The translations under genes were made by a program, and so were the position numbers. A stretch of 41,513 nucleotides of DNA, taken from the NCBI GenBank assembly GCA_036524115.1, contig DATDCY010000077.1, forward strand, positions 1-41,513, written 5' to 3'. Below are positions 32,496 through 40,878 of this stretch, piece after piece. This DNA is from a bacterium (GTDB lineage: Bacteria > JAUVQV01 > DATDCY01). The notes below the pieces were generated by a model, which saw nothing but the letters and a program-made list of their open reading frames with translations, had not been told where the DNA came from and did no database searches. Within the stretch, counting starts at the first letter, position 1, and the number at the start of each line of letters is the position of its first letter.

Positions 32496-34085
32496 TTACT
32501 GCGCGAGGATCTTCTCGGCCTCCTTGCGGTAGGCGCGCATCACGTACGGGATGCCGGTGACCTTCTCGCACTCCTCGGTCAGGCTCATCAGGTCGTTGCG
32601 CGAGATCGTCGAGAGGTTGAAGTTGCGGCTGCCGGCCATCAGCTGCTGCAGCCCGGTGCGGATCTTCTGGGTGGCGGTGTAGATGCCGACCGCGCCCAGC
32701 GGGAGCTTCTCGACGTCCTTGCCGAACTTCGCCTTGAGCTCCTCGTAGGTCAGGAAGATCTCCTCGACCTTCGTGCCGTACTTGGAGACCGTCTTGGGCA
32801 GCTCGTTGTTCTTGATCCACTCGCCGATGTTCTTGCCGACCATGCCCGGGATCATCAGCGCGCGGCCCATGCACACCGCCTTGTAGTGCGGCGCACCCAG
32901 CGCGAGGGCCTTGAAGATGCCCGCCTCGTCCGAGAAGCCGCCGGCCATCGCCAGGTCCGGCACCCGGATCTTGCGCTTGGCGAGCTTCGCCACGAACTCG
33001 TTGACCAGCGACTGCATGTAGATCGTCGGGATGCCCCACTCGTTCATCATGTTCCAGGGGCTCATGCCGGTGCCGCCGGGGGCGCCGTCGGTCGTCAGCA
33101 GGTCGATCTTCGCCTCGGCGCCCCAGCGCAGCGCCATCGCCAGCTCCTGCATCGAGTAGGCGCCGGTCTTGAGCGTGATCCGCTTGAAGCCGACCTTGCG
33201 CAGGCGCGCCACTTCCTTGAGGAAGCCCTCGTGGTCCACGAAGCCCAGGCGCGAGTGGCGCTCGAACTCCTTGATTTCGCCCTTCTTGAAGGCCTCGATC
33301 GACTCCGGCAGCGTCGGGTCCGGCGTCACGATGTAGCCGCGGCGCTTGAGCTCCTGTGCGCGCGCCAGATCACCGACGCGGATCTCGCCGCCGATGCACT
33401 TGGCGCCCTGCCCCCACTTCAGCTCGATCGTGTCCAGCCCATGCTTGTTCAGCACGTACTCGGCCACGCCGAAGCGCGTGTCCTCGACGTTCATCTGCAC
33501 GAGGATCTCGCCGTAGCCCTGGTGGAAGCGCTTGTAGGTCTCGATGCGCCGGTCCATCTCCGGCGAGTTCTTCACCTTGCCGTTGGCGTCCAGCTCCAGC
33601 TTCGGGTCGATGCCGCAGACGTTCTCGCCGCAGACCAGCGTGATGCCCGAGATCGCCGTGCCGATCGCGAAGTGCTCCCAGTTCTTGCGGGCGATCTCGG
33701 TCGAGCCGAGCGCGCCGGTGAAGATCGGCACCTTCATCTTCACCTTCTTGGTCCAGCCGTACTCGGTCTCCGTGTCGACCGACGGGAACGTCGCCGTGTC
33801 GGGGCCGGGCTTCACGCCCTTGGGCATCCCCTTCGCGCCGCAGGCGTAGCCCTGGATGTTCAGGTGCGAGTAATCCAGCGGGTAGTTCTTGTCGGCGCCG
33901 GCCGTGATCTGCCCGAACGGCCCGGGGTAGATCACCTCGCGGCCGCGGAACGACGAGAGCCACAGCTCGCAGCCGCCCTTGCAGCCGTCGAGGCACTCGA
34001 CGCAGATCCCCGACATCGGGACCACGTTGCGCGAGCGGTTGAACGTGTCGGTCGCGGTGCTGGCGTTCGGCCTCCTCAGGTTCAT
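32496..34085 (-). CDS. gltB: Archaeal-type FMN-binding glutamate synthase family protein
   Basis: A 529-residue protein of the FMN-binding glutamate synthase (GltB2-like) family, which lacks the glutaminase domain of the bacterial large subunit. Signatures include LLTTDGAPGGTGMSPWNMMNEWGIP (FMN and 2-oxoglutarate side), IPDLAMAGGFSD-like VPDLAMAGGFSDE and a phosphate-binding VCMGRALMIPG. A CVECLDGCKGGC cluster at residues 28-39 (Cys28, 31, 35, 39) suggests an N-terminal Fe-S site, and ICPGxxG-like Cys occur later (CGENVCGID). It would make glutamate from 2-oxoglutarate with ammonia supplied by another subunit or by direct transfer. The ATG at 34085 has AAGGAGGAG. A strong promoter and an NrpR-type operator lie upstream. 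Confidence 0.9.
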   Translation of the reverse strand: MNLRRPNASTATDTFNRSRNVVPMSGICVECLDGCKGGCELWLSSFRGREVIYPGPFGQITAGADKNYPLDYSHLNIQGYACGAKGMPKGVKPGPDTATFPSVDTETEYGWTKKVKMKVPIFTGALGSTEIARKNWEHFAIGTAISGITLVCGENVCGIDPKLELDANGKVKNSPEMDRRIETYKRFHQGYGEILVQMNVEDTRFGVAEYVLNKHGLDTIELKWGQGAKCIGGEIRVGDLARAQELKRRGYIVTPDPTLPESIEAFKKGEIKEFERHSRLGFVDHEGFLKEVARLRKVGFKRITLKTGAYSMQELAMALRWGAEAKIDLLTTDGAPGGTGMSPWNMMNEWGIPTIYMQSLVNEFVAKLAKRKIRVPDLAMAGGFSDEAGIFKALALGAPHYKAVCMGRALMIPGMVGKNIGEWIKNNELPKTVSKYGTKVEEIFLTYEELKAKFGKDVEKLPLGAVGIYTATQKIRTGLQQLMAGSRNFNLSTISRNDLMSLTEECEKVTGIPYVMRAYRKEAEKILAQ

Positions 34086-34150
34086 TCCCTTCTCCTCCTT
34101 GTTGGTCCTCGACCCGGTAGCCACTTGCCGGAACCTAGCTCCGGCATCAT

Positions 34151-34166
34151 CGGCAATGTCTTGCCA
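34151..34166. promoter_or_regulatory. Putative NrpR operator 1 (overlaps the gltB promoter)
   Basis: CGGCAATGTCTTGCCA: arms CGGCAA and TTGCC separated by 4 bp. It starts at the last base of the -10 box of the gltB promoter and runs over the expected transcription start, so a bound repressor would block RNA polymerase. Inferred from position and similarity to the other two sites. Confidence 0.6.
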
Positions 34167-34195
34167 CTATAGGAAGCCGCAGGAGGCGAAGTCAA
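34166..34195 (-). promoter_or_regulatory. Sigma-70 promoter of gltB
   Basis: Minus-strand TTGACT (34190-34195) and TATAGT (34166-34171) with an 18-bp spacer. The start would be near 34159, inside operator 1, with a leader of about 75 nt to the ATG at 34085. Confidence 0.7.
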
Positions 34196-34247
34196 GAAGA
34201 ATGCGCGCTAAGTGCCCGTATTTATTGGCATTATACTGCACGGCTGG

Positions 34248-34261
34248 CGGCAATATTGCCG
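34248..34261. promoter_or_regulatory. Putative NrpR operator 2 (perfect palindrome)
   Basis: CGGCAATATTGCCG is a perfect 14-bp palindrome in the middle of the divergent region. It has the same CGGCAA/TTGCCG arms as operators 1 and 3. Confidence 0.6.
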
Positions 34262-34457
34262 GACTCGTGCGGCAACCAGGCCGTGCGAGCCTGCCGGATT
34301 GCCGGACGAAGTCGTGCGTTCCATTGTGCAGGCGGTCGGGCGCCACCGGCCGTTCAGCAGTTGAACTTCTTGTGTGGACCATGTTTTTGTCCTCGAATCC
34401 GGGGCGTCGCGATGGTCTCCGCCTCAGCGGCTGACACCGCCGAGACCGGCAACGATC

Positions 34458-34471
34458 CGGCAACATTGCCG
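34458..34471. promoter_or_regulatory. Putative NrpR operator 3 (near nrpR)
   Basis: CGGCAACATTGCCG: perfect arms around CA, 45 bp before the nrpR ATG, with an extra CGGCAA half-site at 34447. Its position suggests autoregulation. Confidence 0.55.
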
Positions 34472-34516
34472 ATGGTGGCGGCTGCTGCGGCATCTTTCTG
34501 GTAGAATCGCCGCGCG

Positions 34517-35524
34517 ATGCGCGACAAGGTCGAGAAGAAGCGGCTGGCGATCCTCAAGATCCTGCACGAGGACGGCCGGCCCCACGGCAGCGGCGACCTC
34601 ACCGCCCGGCTGATGGCCGCCGGCCATGACCTGAGCGAGCGCACGGTCCGCTTCCACCTGCAGGCGCTCGACGGCGACGGCCTCACGGAGAACCTCGGCA
34701 AGCAGGGCCGGCGCATCACGGAGCTGGGCGCCCGCGAGCTCTCCAGCGCGCGCGCCTTCGAGAAGGTCGGCTACCTCGCCGCGAAGATCGACCAGCTCAC
34801 CTACACGATGGACTTCGACCTCGAGCGGCGCGAGGGCCGTGTCGTCGTCAACGTCAGCCTGCTCGAGCGCGGCCAGATCGGCGAGGCGATCCCGAAGATG
34901 GCGAAGGTCTTCGCGGCGAAGCTCGGCGTCGGCCGCCTGGCGGCGCTGTTCGGACCCGGCGAGCGCGTCGGGGACGTCGCGGTCCCCGAGGGGAAGGTCG
35001 GCGTCGGCACCGTCTGCTCGATCACGTTCAACGGCGTGCTGCTCGCGCACGGCGTGCCGGTCACGTCGCGCTTCGGCGGCCTGCTCGAGCTGCGGGCGCT
35101 CAAGCCCACGCGTTTCGTCGAGCTGATCCACTACGAGGGCACGACGCTCGACCCGCTCGAGGTCTTCATCCGCAGCGGCATGACCGACTACAAGGGGGCG
35201 GTCGAGACGGGCAACGGCCTCGTCGGCGCCAGCTTCCGCGAGGTGCCCGGCAACAGCCGCGAGCGCGTGCTCGGCATCGCGCGCGCCATGGAGGAGGCGG
35301 GCCTCGGCGTCGTGATCGAGGTCGGCTGGCCGGGGCGCCCGCTCTTCGACATCCCGGTGAGCGAGGGGCGGCTCGGGGTCGTCGTCATGGGCGGCCTCAA
35401 CCCCGTCGCGATCCTCGAGGAGACGGGGATGCGCGTGCGCCAGACCGGCGCGCTCGCCGGCCTCGTCGACTACCGCGACCTCATCCCCTACGGCAGCCTG
35501 GCGGACCGCGCCGCGAGGCTGTAG
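34517..35524 (+). CDS. nrpR: NrpR-type nitrogen regulator (winged helix plus DUF128 domain)
   Basis: A 335-residue protein. Residues 1-75 form a winged helix-turn-helix (RLAILKILHEDGRP, LSERTVRFHLQALDGDGL). Residues about 80-315 form one nitrogen-regulatory (DUF128) domain with MDFDLERREGRVVVNVSLLE, VGVGTVCSITFNGVLLAHGVP, FGGLLEL and RPLFDIPVSEGRLGVVVMGGLNPVAI. In methanogens NrpR represses nitrogen fixation and assimilation genes and is released by 2-oxoglutarate. Archaeal proteins often have two such domains; this has one. It is divergent from a glutamate synthase gene with operator-like repeats between. There is no ribosome site and a TAGAAT lies 10 bp before the ATG, so the mRNA may be leaderless. 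Confidence 0.88.
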   Translation: MRDKVEKKRLAILKILHEDGRPHGSGDLTARLMAAGHDLSERTVRFHLQALDGDGLTENLGKQGRRITELGARELSSARAFEKVGYLAAKIDQLTYTMDFDLERREGRVVVNVSLLERGQIGEAIPKMAKVFAAKLGVGRLAALFGPGERVGDVAVPEGKVGVGTVCSITFNGVLLAHGVPVTSRFGGLLELRALKPTRFVELIHYEGTTLDPLEVFIRSGMTDYKGAVETGNGLVGASFREVPGNSRERVLGIARAMEEAGLGVVIEVGWPGRPLFDIPVSEGRLGVVVMGGLNPVAILEETGMRVRQTGALAGLVDYRDLIPYGSLADRAARL

Positions 35525-35548
35525 CCGCAGACGGGCCCTTATCGGCCC
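35524..35548. repeat. Direct repeat copy 1 (25 bp)
   Basis: A 25-bp sequence beginning GCCGCAGACGGG and ending TCGGCCC, starting at the last base of the nrpR stop. An identical copy lies at 35660-35684, where it is the right arm of a long palindrome. Copy 1 looks like a solo end of such an element. Confidence 0.75.
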
Positions 35549-35568
35549 GCCCCGGAACGAAGCTGGAG

Positions 35569-35685
35569 GGGGCCGAGAAGGGTCCGGATGCAAGCCGCGC
35601 GACGAGGCGAATGCCGAGACGGGCTAGCGCCCGTCGCAGGCAGGCGCGAGGAGCGCAACGCCGCAGACGGGCCCTTATCGGCCCC
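35569..35685. repeat. 117-bp imperfect palindromic intergenic element
   Basis: The outer arms (35569-35586 and 35668-35685) pair at 17 of 18 positions (one G-U, one mismatch). A central hairpin GACGGGC-TAGC-GCCCGTC (35618-35635) is centred at 35626.5, while the whole element is centred at 35627. This symmetry shows one designed or mobile-type hairpin element rather than separate repeats. It occupies the gap between the convergent nrpR and rubredoxin genes and may end transcription in both directions. No ORF is inside. Confidence 0.7.
35660..35684. repeat. Direct repeat copy 2 (25 bp)
   Basis: Identical to the copy at 35524-35548. Forms the right arm of the 117-bp palindrome next to the rubredoxin stop. 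Confidence 0.75.
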
Positions 35686-35688
35686 TGA

Positions 35689-35850
35689 CTACTTGGTGGG
35701 CGAGAATTCGTCCTTGCTGGCGCCGCAGACGGGGCAGACCCAGTCCGCCGGGAGGTTCTCGAAGGGGGTCTTCGGGGGGACGCCGCTCATCGGGTCGCCC
35801 TGGTTGGGGTCGTAGACGTAGCCGCAGACGTTGCACTTGTACTTCGTCAT
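35689..35850 (-). CDS. Rubredoxin
   Basis: A 53-residue one-electron carrier. The iron is bound by Cys6 and Cys9 (CNVCGY) and Cys39 and Cys42 (CPVCGA), with the usual DPxxGDPxxGVPPxTPFENLPxDWVCP between them. Cytosolic. The ATG at 35850 has GGGAGG upstream. It probably reduces rubrerythrin or a similar peroxide/oxygen reductase; a rubrerythrin gene lies 4.3 kb away. It is a single gene, tail to tail with the repeat element. Confidence 0.97.
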   Translation of the reverse strand: MTKYKCNVCGYVYDPNQGDPMSGVPPKTPFENLPADWVCPVCGASKDEFSPTK

Positions 35851-35871
35851 TCCAGCCTCCCTCGGTGATGG

Positions 35872-35899
35872 TTGGGACGAGCCCTTCACACGGTATATA
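35872..35899 (+). promoter_or_regulatory. Promoter of the GT-C/TPR gene
   Basis: TTGGGA (35872-35877) and TATATA (35894-35899) with a 16-bp spacer; start near 35906, about 25 nt before the ATG at 35931. It is 22 bp from the rubredoxin start on the other strand. Confidence 0.45.
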
Positions 35900-35930
35900 G
35901 TTGATGCGCGAACCCCGCGCAAGGTGCACG

Positions 35931-37628
35931 ATGACGACGCAGACGGTCGCGGCCCGGACCCACCACCGGGGCGGCGCCCTGCTCGCGGTCCTCGCGGGCG
36001 GGATCGCCCTGCGCGCCGTCTTCTTCCTGCAGGTCCGCCAAACCTTCCTCTTCCAGCGCCCGTTCCTCGACGCCGGCTACTACCATCGCTGGGCCCTCGA
36101 GATCGCCGGCGGCGACTGGGCGGGCGTGGCGCGCGGCGTCTTCACGATGAGCCCCGGCTATCCGTACTTCCTGGCGGTCCTCTACTCGCTCTTCGGCGCG
36201 CGCGTCGAGACGGCTGTCCTCGCGCAGTTCGCGCTCGGCCTGGTCTCCGGCTGGATGATCTACCTGCTCGGGACGCGGCACCTCTCGCGCACGGCGGGTC
36301 TCATCGGCGCGGCGGTCTACCTGGCGTACCCGCCGGCGCTCTTCTACGAGAGCACGCTGCTGAAGGCGGCGCTGATCAACGCCGTGAACCTCGCGACGCT
36401 GCTGGCCGCGTCGACTGCGGGACCGGCGGGGGCGTTGCTGGCCGGGCTGCTCACGGGCGTCTCCGCGCACCTGCGCCCCTCGGCCCTCCTGCTCGCGCCG
36501 GTCCTCGCCCTCTGGCTGTGGCGGCGCGCGCCACGGAAGGCGCCGGCGGCGGCGCTCTTCGCGTCGGGGCTGCTCGCGGCGCTCCTGCCCGTGGCCGCGC
36601 GCAACTACCGCGTCGGCGGCGAATGGATCTGGACGACCGCTCACGGCGGCATGAACTTCTACACGGGGAACGGGCCGGAGTGCCGCGGCCCCTACCAGAT
36701 GCTCCCGTTCGCCCGGACTGACGTTGCAGAGGAGCAGCAGGCCTTCCTCGAGGAGGCGCGCAGGCGGGCGGGGCGTGAGCTGACGCCGGCGCAGGCCTCC
36801 GACTTCTGGTACGCAGAAAGCTGGCGCTTCATCCGCGAACAGCCGCTGCGCGAGGCGGGGCTGCTGCTGAAGAAAGCCGTCGTCTTCGCCAACGGGTACG
36901 AGGCGCCGATCAACGTGGACTTCAACCTCTTCCGCTCGAAGTTCGGCTCGCTGCTGGCGCTGCCGCTGCCGTCGTTCGCGGCGCTGCTGCCCCTGGCCGT
37001 CCTCGGGGCCGCGCGCGCGGCGCCGAATGTCCTGCTGCTGGGCTACCTGGCGTCCGTCCTCGTCGCCAACGTGGTGTTCTTCAGCGCGTCGGAGTACCGC
37101 TTCCCCGCCGTGCCCATCCTGTGCCTGTACGCCGGCCACGCAGGCGTGGCCCTCGCCGGGGATCTCCGCGCGCGCTCATGGCGCAGCCTGGCAGTGTCCT
37201 GCACCATCCTGTTCGTACTTGGCGCGTTCACCTACACCGACGCCTACACGCACCTGCTCGGGCTGCCGCGCTACAAGCAGGAGATCGCCGCCAACTCGTT
37301 CTACAACCTGGGGGTCGACTATCAGAGAGCCGGGAGGGACGACGACGCCATCCTGGCCTACCGCGAGTCCGTCCGGCTGCGCCCCGACGACGCGGTCACC
37401 CAGAACAACCTCGGGGTGGCGCTCGCGCGCACCGGCCGCATCTCGGAGGCAACCCCGCACTTCGAGAAGGCCCTGTCGGGATTGCTGGACGCCTACTACA
37501 ATCTCGCCCGTGCGCTGGCGCTCCTGGGGCGCAACGCGGAGGCTCAGCAGCGCCTGCGACAGGCAGAGGAGATCGCCCGCAGCGGTCGCGTGCGGGAGGC
37601 GATCCCCCGCGTCGAGCCGGCCCGCTAG
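35931..37628 (+). CDS. GT-C glycosyltransferase-like membrane protein with C-terminal TPRs
   Basis: A 565-residue protein. About ten membrane helices form a PMT/ArnT-like GT-C core. The first loop has [18 protein letters not shown], where the Asp is the probable catalytic acid, and [17 protein letters not shown] follows. Roughly the last 120 residues carry two to three TPRs ([48 protein letters not shown]). It would glycosylate lipids or proteins on the outer face using a lipid-linked sugar. The ATG at 35931 has AAGGTG upstream; a TTG/ATG pair 30 bp earlier is weaker. Its stop overlaps the stop of the convergent korB gene by 4 bp. Confidence 0.82.
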   Translation: MTTQTVAARTHHRGGALLAVLAGGIALRAVFFLQVRQTFLFQRPFLDAGYYHRWALEIAGGDWAGVARGVFTMSPGYPYFLAVLYSLFGARVETAVLAQFALGLVSGWMIYLLGTRHLSRTAGLIGAAVYLAYPPALFYESTLLKAALINAVNLATLLAASTAGPAGALLAGLLTGVSAHLRPSALLLAPVLALWLWRRAPRKAPAAALFASGLLAALLPVAARNYRVGGEWIWTTAHGGMNFYTGNGPECRGPYQMLPFARTDVAEEQQAFLEEARRRAGRELTPAQASDFWYAESWRFIREQPLREAGLLLKKAVVFANGYEAPINVDFNLFRSKFGSLLALPLPSFAALLPLAVLGAARAAPNVLLLGYLASVLVANVVFFSASEYRFPAVPILCLYAGHAGVALAGDLRARSWRSLAVSCTILFVLGAFTYTDAYTHLLGLPRYKQEIAANSFYNLGVDYQRAGRDDDAILAYRESVRLRPDDAVTQNNLGVALARTGRISEATPHFEKALSGLLDAYYNLARALALLGRNAEAQQRLRQAEEIARSGRVREAIPRVEPAR

Positions 37629-38476
37629 CGCAGGTGCTCGATGATCGCCGCGAGCCGCTCGCGGTCCATCTCGCGCCCGACGAGCGGCCCGGCCGCGAGT
37701 GCCGGGACGTGCTCTTCGTACGCGGGGCGGCTGCCGCGCCAGATCACGCCGACCGGGATCTCATCGCCCCAGCGCGCCGCCGCCGCGAGCGCCGCCGTCC
37801 AGTCCGTCGGGTCGTGCCCGGCGGGCAGCTCGCGCACCCGCTGGCGGTACCAGGCGTAGGTGTTGATCTTGTTGAACGACACGCACGGCTGCAGCACGTC
37901 CACGAGCGCGAACCCCGGCGCGGCCAGCGCCTGGCCGATCAGCGCCGCGAGGTGCTCGGGCATCCCGGCGAAGCCGCGCGCGACGAAGTTGGCCTTGAGC
38001 GCGACGGCGGTCTCGACCGGGTTGAACGGCTCGGCGTGCACGCCCTCGGGCTGCGCCTTCGTGACGAAGCCGGCGTCGGAAGTGGGGCTCGCCTGCCCCT
38101 TGGTGAGCCCGTAGACCTGGTTGTCGTGCACGACGACGGTCAGGCCGATGTTGCGCCTCACGGCGGCGAGAAAGTGGTTGCCGCCCTCGCCGTAGGTGCA
38201 GCCGTCGCCGCTCTCGACGATCACCTTGAGGGCGGGGTTGGCGAGCTTGGCGCCGGTCGCCGCCGGCAGCGCGCGGCCGTGGAGGCCGTTGAAGACGTTG
38301 GCGTTGAGGTAGTGCGGCGCCTTCGCGGCCTGGCCGATCCCCGAGACGAAGAGGACCTGGTGCGGCGCCAGCCCGGCGGCGGCGAGGGCCGCCTTCATCG
38401 CCCCGAGGATCCCGAAGTTGCCGCACCCGGGGCACCACGCGGTTTCGTACTTGCCGTAGTCCGCGATCGTCACCAT
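37625..38476 (-). CDS. korB: 2-oxoacid:ferredoxin oxidoreductase beta subunit
   Basis: A 283-residue thiamine pyrophosphate-binding subunit. It starts with ETAWCPGCGNFGIL (Cys15 and Cys18 of CPGCG) and has the TPP motif SGDGCTYGEGGNHFLAAVRRN followed by VVVHDNQVYGLTKGQASPTS. It fits the 2-oxoglutarate or generic 2-oxoacid:ferredoxin oxidoreductase group that also includes pyruvate and indolepyruvate enzymes. The substrate is inferred, most likely 2-oxoglutarate. The ATG overlaps the korA stop (ATGA). No separate ferredoxin subunit lies in the operon. Confidence 0.9.
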   Translation of the reverse strand: MVTIADYGKYETAWCPGCGNFGILGAMKAALAAAGLAPHQVLFVSGIGQAAKAPHYLNANVFNGLHGRALPAATGAKLANPALKVIVESGDGCTYGEGGNHFLAAVRRNIGLTVVVHDNQVYGLTKGQASPTSDAGFVTKAQPEGVHAEPFNPVETAVALKANFVARGFAGMPEHLAALIGQALAAPGFALVDVLQPCVSFNKINTYAWYRQRVRELPAGHDPTDWTAALAAAARWGDEIPVGVIWRGSRPAYEEHVPALAAGPLVGREMDRERLAAIIEHLR

Positions 38477-40176
38477 CAGGCCATCCCCTGTGCGGCGAGC
38501 GCCCGCAATACGTACGCCGGCGTGATGGGCAGGCCGTCGCAGCGGCGCACGTGCCCGGTCGCCTCGAAGCCGGTCTCGCGGCGGACGAGGCGCTCGAACT
38601 GGCCGGTCGCGTTGCCCTCGACGAAGATCACGCGCCCCGCGGCGCGCAGGGTCGCGAGAAACTGCTGCGGATCGAGCGGCCAGAGCTGCGTGAAGTGCAG
38701 CGTGGCCGCCGCGACGCCGCGCGCGCGCAGTTCCGCCGCCGCCTCCGCCGCGGCGGCGCCCGCCGAGCCCCACGCGACCAGCAGCAGGGCGCCTTCCGCC
38801 GCGCCCTCGAGCCGCGGTGGCAGCACCTCCCAGCGCAGCACGTCCAGCTTTGCGAGCCGCTTGGCGACCATGCGGTCGCGCACGGCGAGGTCCTCGGTGA
38901 TGTGACCGTCCTCGGTGTGCTCGTCGCTGTCGGCGACGACCAGGTGCTGCGTCCGCCCCGGAAGCAGCCGCGGCGAGACGCCGCCCTCGACGAAGGCGTA
39001 GCGCCGGTACGGCGCGGCGACGTCGCCCTCGTGACCGGCGCGCACGGCCGGCAGCGCGCGCACCTCGAAAGGCTCGACCGCGCGGTAGGAGTCCGCGAGG
39101 AACTGGTCGGTCAGGATGAAGATGGGCCCCTGGGACATCTCCGCGAGAAAGAGCGCCTTGCGCGCGAGCAGGAAGCACTCCTCGGGGTTTCCGGGGGCGA
39201 GGAGCGCGCGGGGGAACTCGCCGTGGCCGGCGTGGAGCACGAACTCGAGGTCCGCCTGCTCGGTGCGCGTCGGCAGGCCGGTGGCCGGCCCGGGGCGCTG
39301 CGCGACCACCACGACGAGCGGCGTCTCGGTCATCGCGGCCAGGCTCACGCCCTCGACCATGAGCGCGAAGCCGCCGCCGGAAGTCGCGACCATCGCCGGG
39401 GCGCCCGCGAACGAGGCGCCGATCGCCATGTTCACGGCCGCGATCTCGTCCTCCGCCTGCTCGGCGACGACCCCGAGCGCGGCGGCATGCGCCGCCACCG
39501 TCAGCGAGACCGAGGTCGAAGGCGTCATCGGGTAGAAGGCGTAGAACCGCAACCCCGCCGAGAGCGCGCCGAGCGCGAGCGCCTCGTTGCCGTTGACCAT
39601 CGCCCGCGAGGCGCCGCCGGCGGCCGGACGTTCCGGCAGCGCGAACGAAGCGCCCGCCTCGGCCGTCCAGCGGCAGGCCTCGGCGAGCGCGCGCCGGTTC
39701 TCGGCCGCCGCATCCGGCGCCTTCTTGCCGAACATCTCCTCGACGCCGGCGGCCAGCAGCTCCTCGAGGAGGCCGAGGAGCGTCCCGGCGACCCCCAGCG
39801 CGGCGACGTTGGCCTGCCGGGCCGCCGCGAGCTTCGCGAACGGCACGCGCAGCCCCGCGGTTCCCTGCGGGTCGAGCCCCTCGTCGGCGATCAGCAACGC
39901 GCCGGCGGCCAGCTCGCCCCGGTGCAGCGCGATCGACTCCTGGTCCAGGGCGACGAGCAGGTCGATCGTCTCCGCCGGCGCGCCGATCTCCCCCGCGCCG
40001 AAGCGGATCGCCCAGGTGTTGTGCCCGCCGCGCACGCGCGAGTGGTACGTCTGCGTCACGCAGATGCGCCAGCCGGCGCGCACGAGCGCCTGCGAGAGCA
40101 GCTGGCCGACGGTGACCAGTCCCTGGCCGGCCTCGCCGCCGATCAGGACCGTCCTTGTATCTACCAGTTCTCGCAC
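38476..40176 (-). CDS. korA: 2-oxoacid:ferredoxin oxidoreductase, fused gamma-alpha subunit
   Basis: A 566-residue subunit: an N-terminal gamma domain (residues about 8-185, [20 protein letters not shown] and [13 protein letters not shown]) fused to an alpha domain (from about 195, [28 protein letters not shown], then [35 protein letters not shown]). This is the two-subunit architecture found in archaea and many anaerobic bacteria. With korB it would convert 2-oxoglutarate or another 2-oxoacid plus CoA to an acyl-CoA, CO2 and reduced ferredoxin, or the reverse. The GTG at 40176 lies 16 bp inside the rubrerythrin gene with GAGG before it, so the genes are coupled. Confidence 0.92.
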   Translation of the reverse strand: MRELVDTRTVLIGGEAGQGLVTVGQLLSQALVRAGWRICVTQTYHSRVRGGHNTWAIRFGAGEIGAPAETIDLLVALDQESIALHRGELAAGALLIADEGLDPQGTAGLRVPFAKLAAARQANVAALGVAGTLLGLLEELLAAGVEEMFGKKAPDAAAENRRALAEACRWTAEAGASFALPERPAAGGASRAMVNGNEALALGALSAGLRFYAFYPMTPSTSVSLTVAAHAAALGVVAEQAEDEIAAVNMAIGASFAGAPAMVATSGGGFALMVEGVSLAAMTETPLVVVVAQRPGPATGLPTRTEQADLEFVLHAGHGEFPRALLAPGNPEECFLLARKALFLAEMSQGPIFILTDQFLADSYRAVEPFEVRALPAVRAGHEGDVAAPYRRYAFVEGGVSPRLLPGRTQHLVVADSDEHTEDGHITEDLAVRDRMVAKRLAKLDVLRWEVLPPRLEGAAEGALLLVAWGSAGAAAAEAAAELRARGVAAATLHFTQLWPLDPQQFLATLRAAGRVIFVEGNATGQFERLVRRETGFEATGHVRRCDGLPITPAYVLRALAAQGMA

Positions 40177-40733
40177 AGGGCCTCGTAGTACTCGCGGGGG
40201 TGCGCGCAGGCCGGACAGGTGTCGGGCGCCTCGGCCCCCTCGTGGATGTAGCCGCAGTTGCGGCAGACCCATTTCACGGGCTTCTCGCGCTTGAAAACCC
40301 GCTGCCCCTCGACGTTCGCCAGGAAACCGCGGTAGCGCCTCTCGTGCTGTTTCTCCGCGACCGCGATGGACTCGAAGATCTGCGCGATCTCCGGGAAGCC
40401 CTCCTCGCGGGCGACCTTCGCGAAGCCGGGGTACATCTGCGCCCACTCGAAGCGCTCCCCGCCGGCGGCCTCCGTCAGGTTCTGCGCGGTGGTGCCGATG
40501 ACGCCGGCCGGAAACTCCGCCTGCACGGTCACCATCCCACCCTGCAACAGCTTGAAGAGGCGCTTGGCGTGCTCCTTCTCCTGGCTGGCGGTCTCCTCGA
40601 AGATCGCCTGGATCTGCAGGAAACCCTCCTTCTTCGCCTGCGAGGCGAAGTAGGTGTAGCGGTTGCGCGCCTGCGACTCGCCGGCGAAGGCAGTGAGGAT
40701 GTTCTTCTCGGTCCGCGAACCCTTCAGCTCCAT
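40161..40733 (-). CDS. rbr: Rubrerythrin
   Basis: A 190-residue peroxidase. A diiron four-helix bundle carries [11 protein letters not shown] (Glu19), [29 protein letters not shown], and the C-terminal rubredoxin-like domain has [10 protein letters not shown] (Cys157, Cys160) and CPACAHP (Cys173, Cys176). It reduces hydrogen peroxide with electrons from rubredoxin or a reductase, protecting oxygen-sensitive enzymes. First gene of an operon with korA and korB, so it may protect the oxygen-labile oxidoreductase. The ATG at 40733 has AAGGGGGG upstream. Confidence 0.96.
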   Translation of the reverse strand: MELKGSRTEKNILTAFAGESQARNRYTYFASQAKKEGFLQIQAIFEETASQEKEHAKRLFKLLQGGMVTVQAEFPAGVIGTTAQNLTEAAGGERFEWAQMYPGFAKVAREEGFPEIAQIFESIAVAEKQHERRYRGFLANVEGQRVFKREKPVKWVCRNCGYIHEGAEAPDTCPACAHPREYYEALCENW

Positions 40734-40790
40734 GGCGCCCCCCTTGTCGTGCGGATTCCCAACCCGGTCGATGAATGCAGTCGCGGAGAT

Positions 40791-40819
40791 ACTATCTGTC
40801 CCGCCTGCCGTTTTTGCAA
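40791..40819 (-). promoter_or_regulatory. Promoter of the rbr-korA-korB operon
   Basis: Minus-strand TTGCAA (40814-40819) and GATAGT (40791-40796) with a 17-bp spacer. The start would be near 40784, with a leader of about 50 nt to the ATG. Confidence 0.45.
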
Positions 40820-40878
40820 CCGGCCCGCCGTGGAGGCGTTCGCGGTACAATCCCCCCGCGAGGAGGTGCGAAAGGCCG

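Larger units (their letters stand above)
34086..34516. other. 431-bp divergent regulatory region between gltB and nrpR
   Basis: AT-richer than the surroundings and without an ORF. It holds a good minus-strand promoter (34166-34195), three CGGCAA/TTGCCG inverted repeats (34151, 34248, 34458), extra half-sites (CGGCAA at 34270 and 34447; TTGCCG at 34125 and 34299) and a perfect TATAAT on the minus strand at 34230-34235. It reads as a shared control region for both genes. Confidence 0.75.

Noticed and set aside
34245-34260. TGGCGGCAATATTGCC, which fits sigma-54 GG-N10-GC spacing
   Set aside because: It is part of the palindromic operator 2, lies 257 bp from nrpR and lacks the usual -24 A/C bases. 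It probably fits by chance.
40734-40878. Riboswitch (such as preQ1) before the ECF-type transporter gene
   Set aside because: The leader is short and carries no recognisable aptamer core; only a -10-like box and ribosome site are visible.
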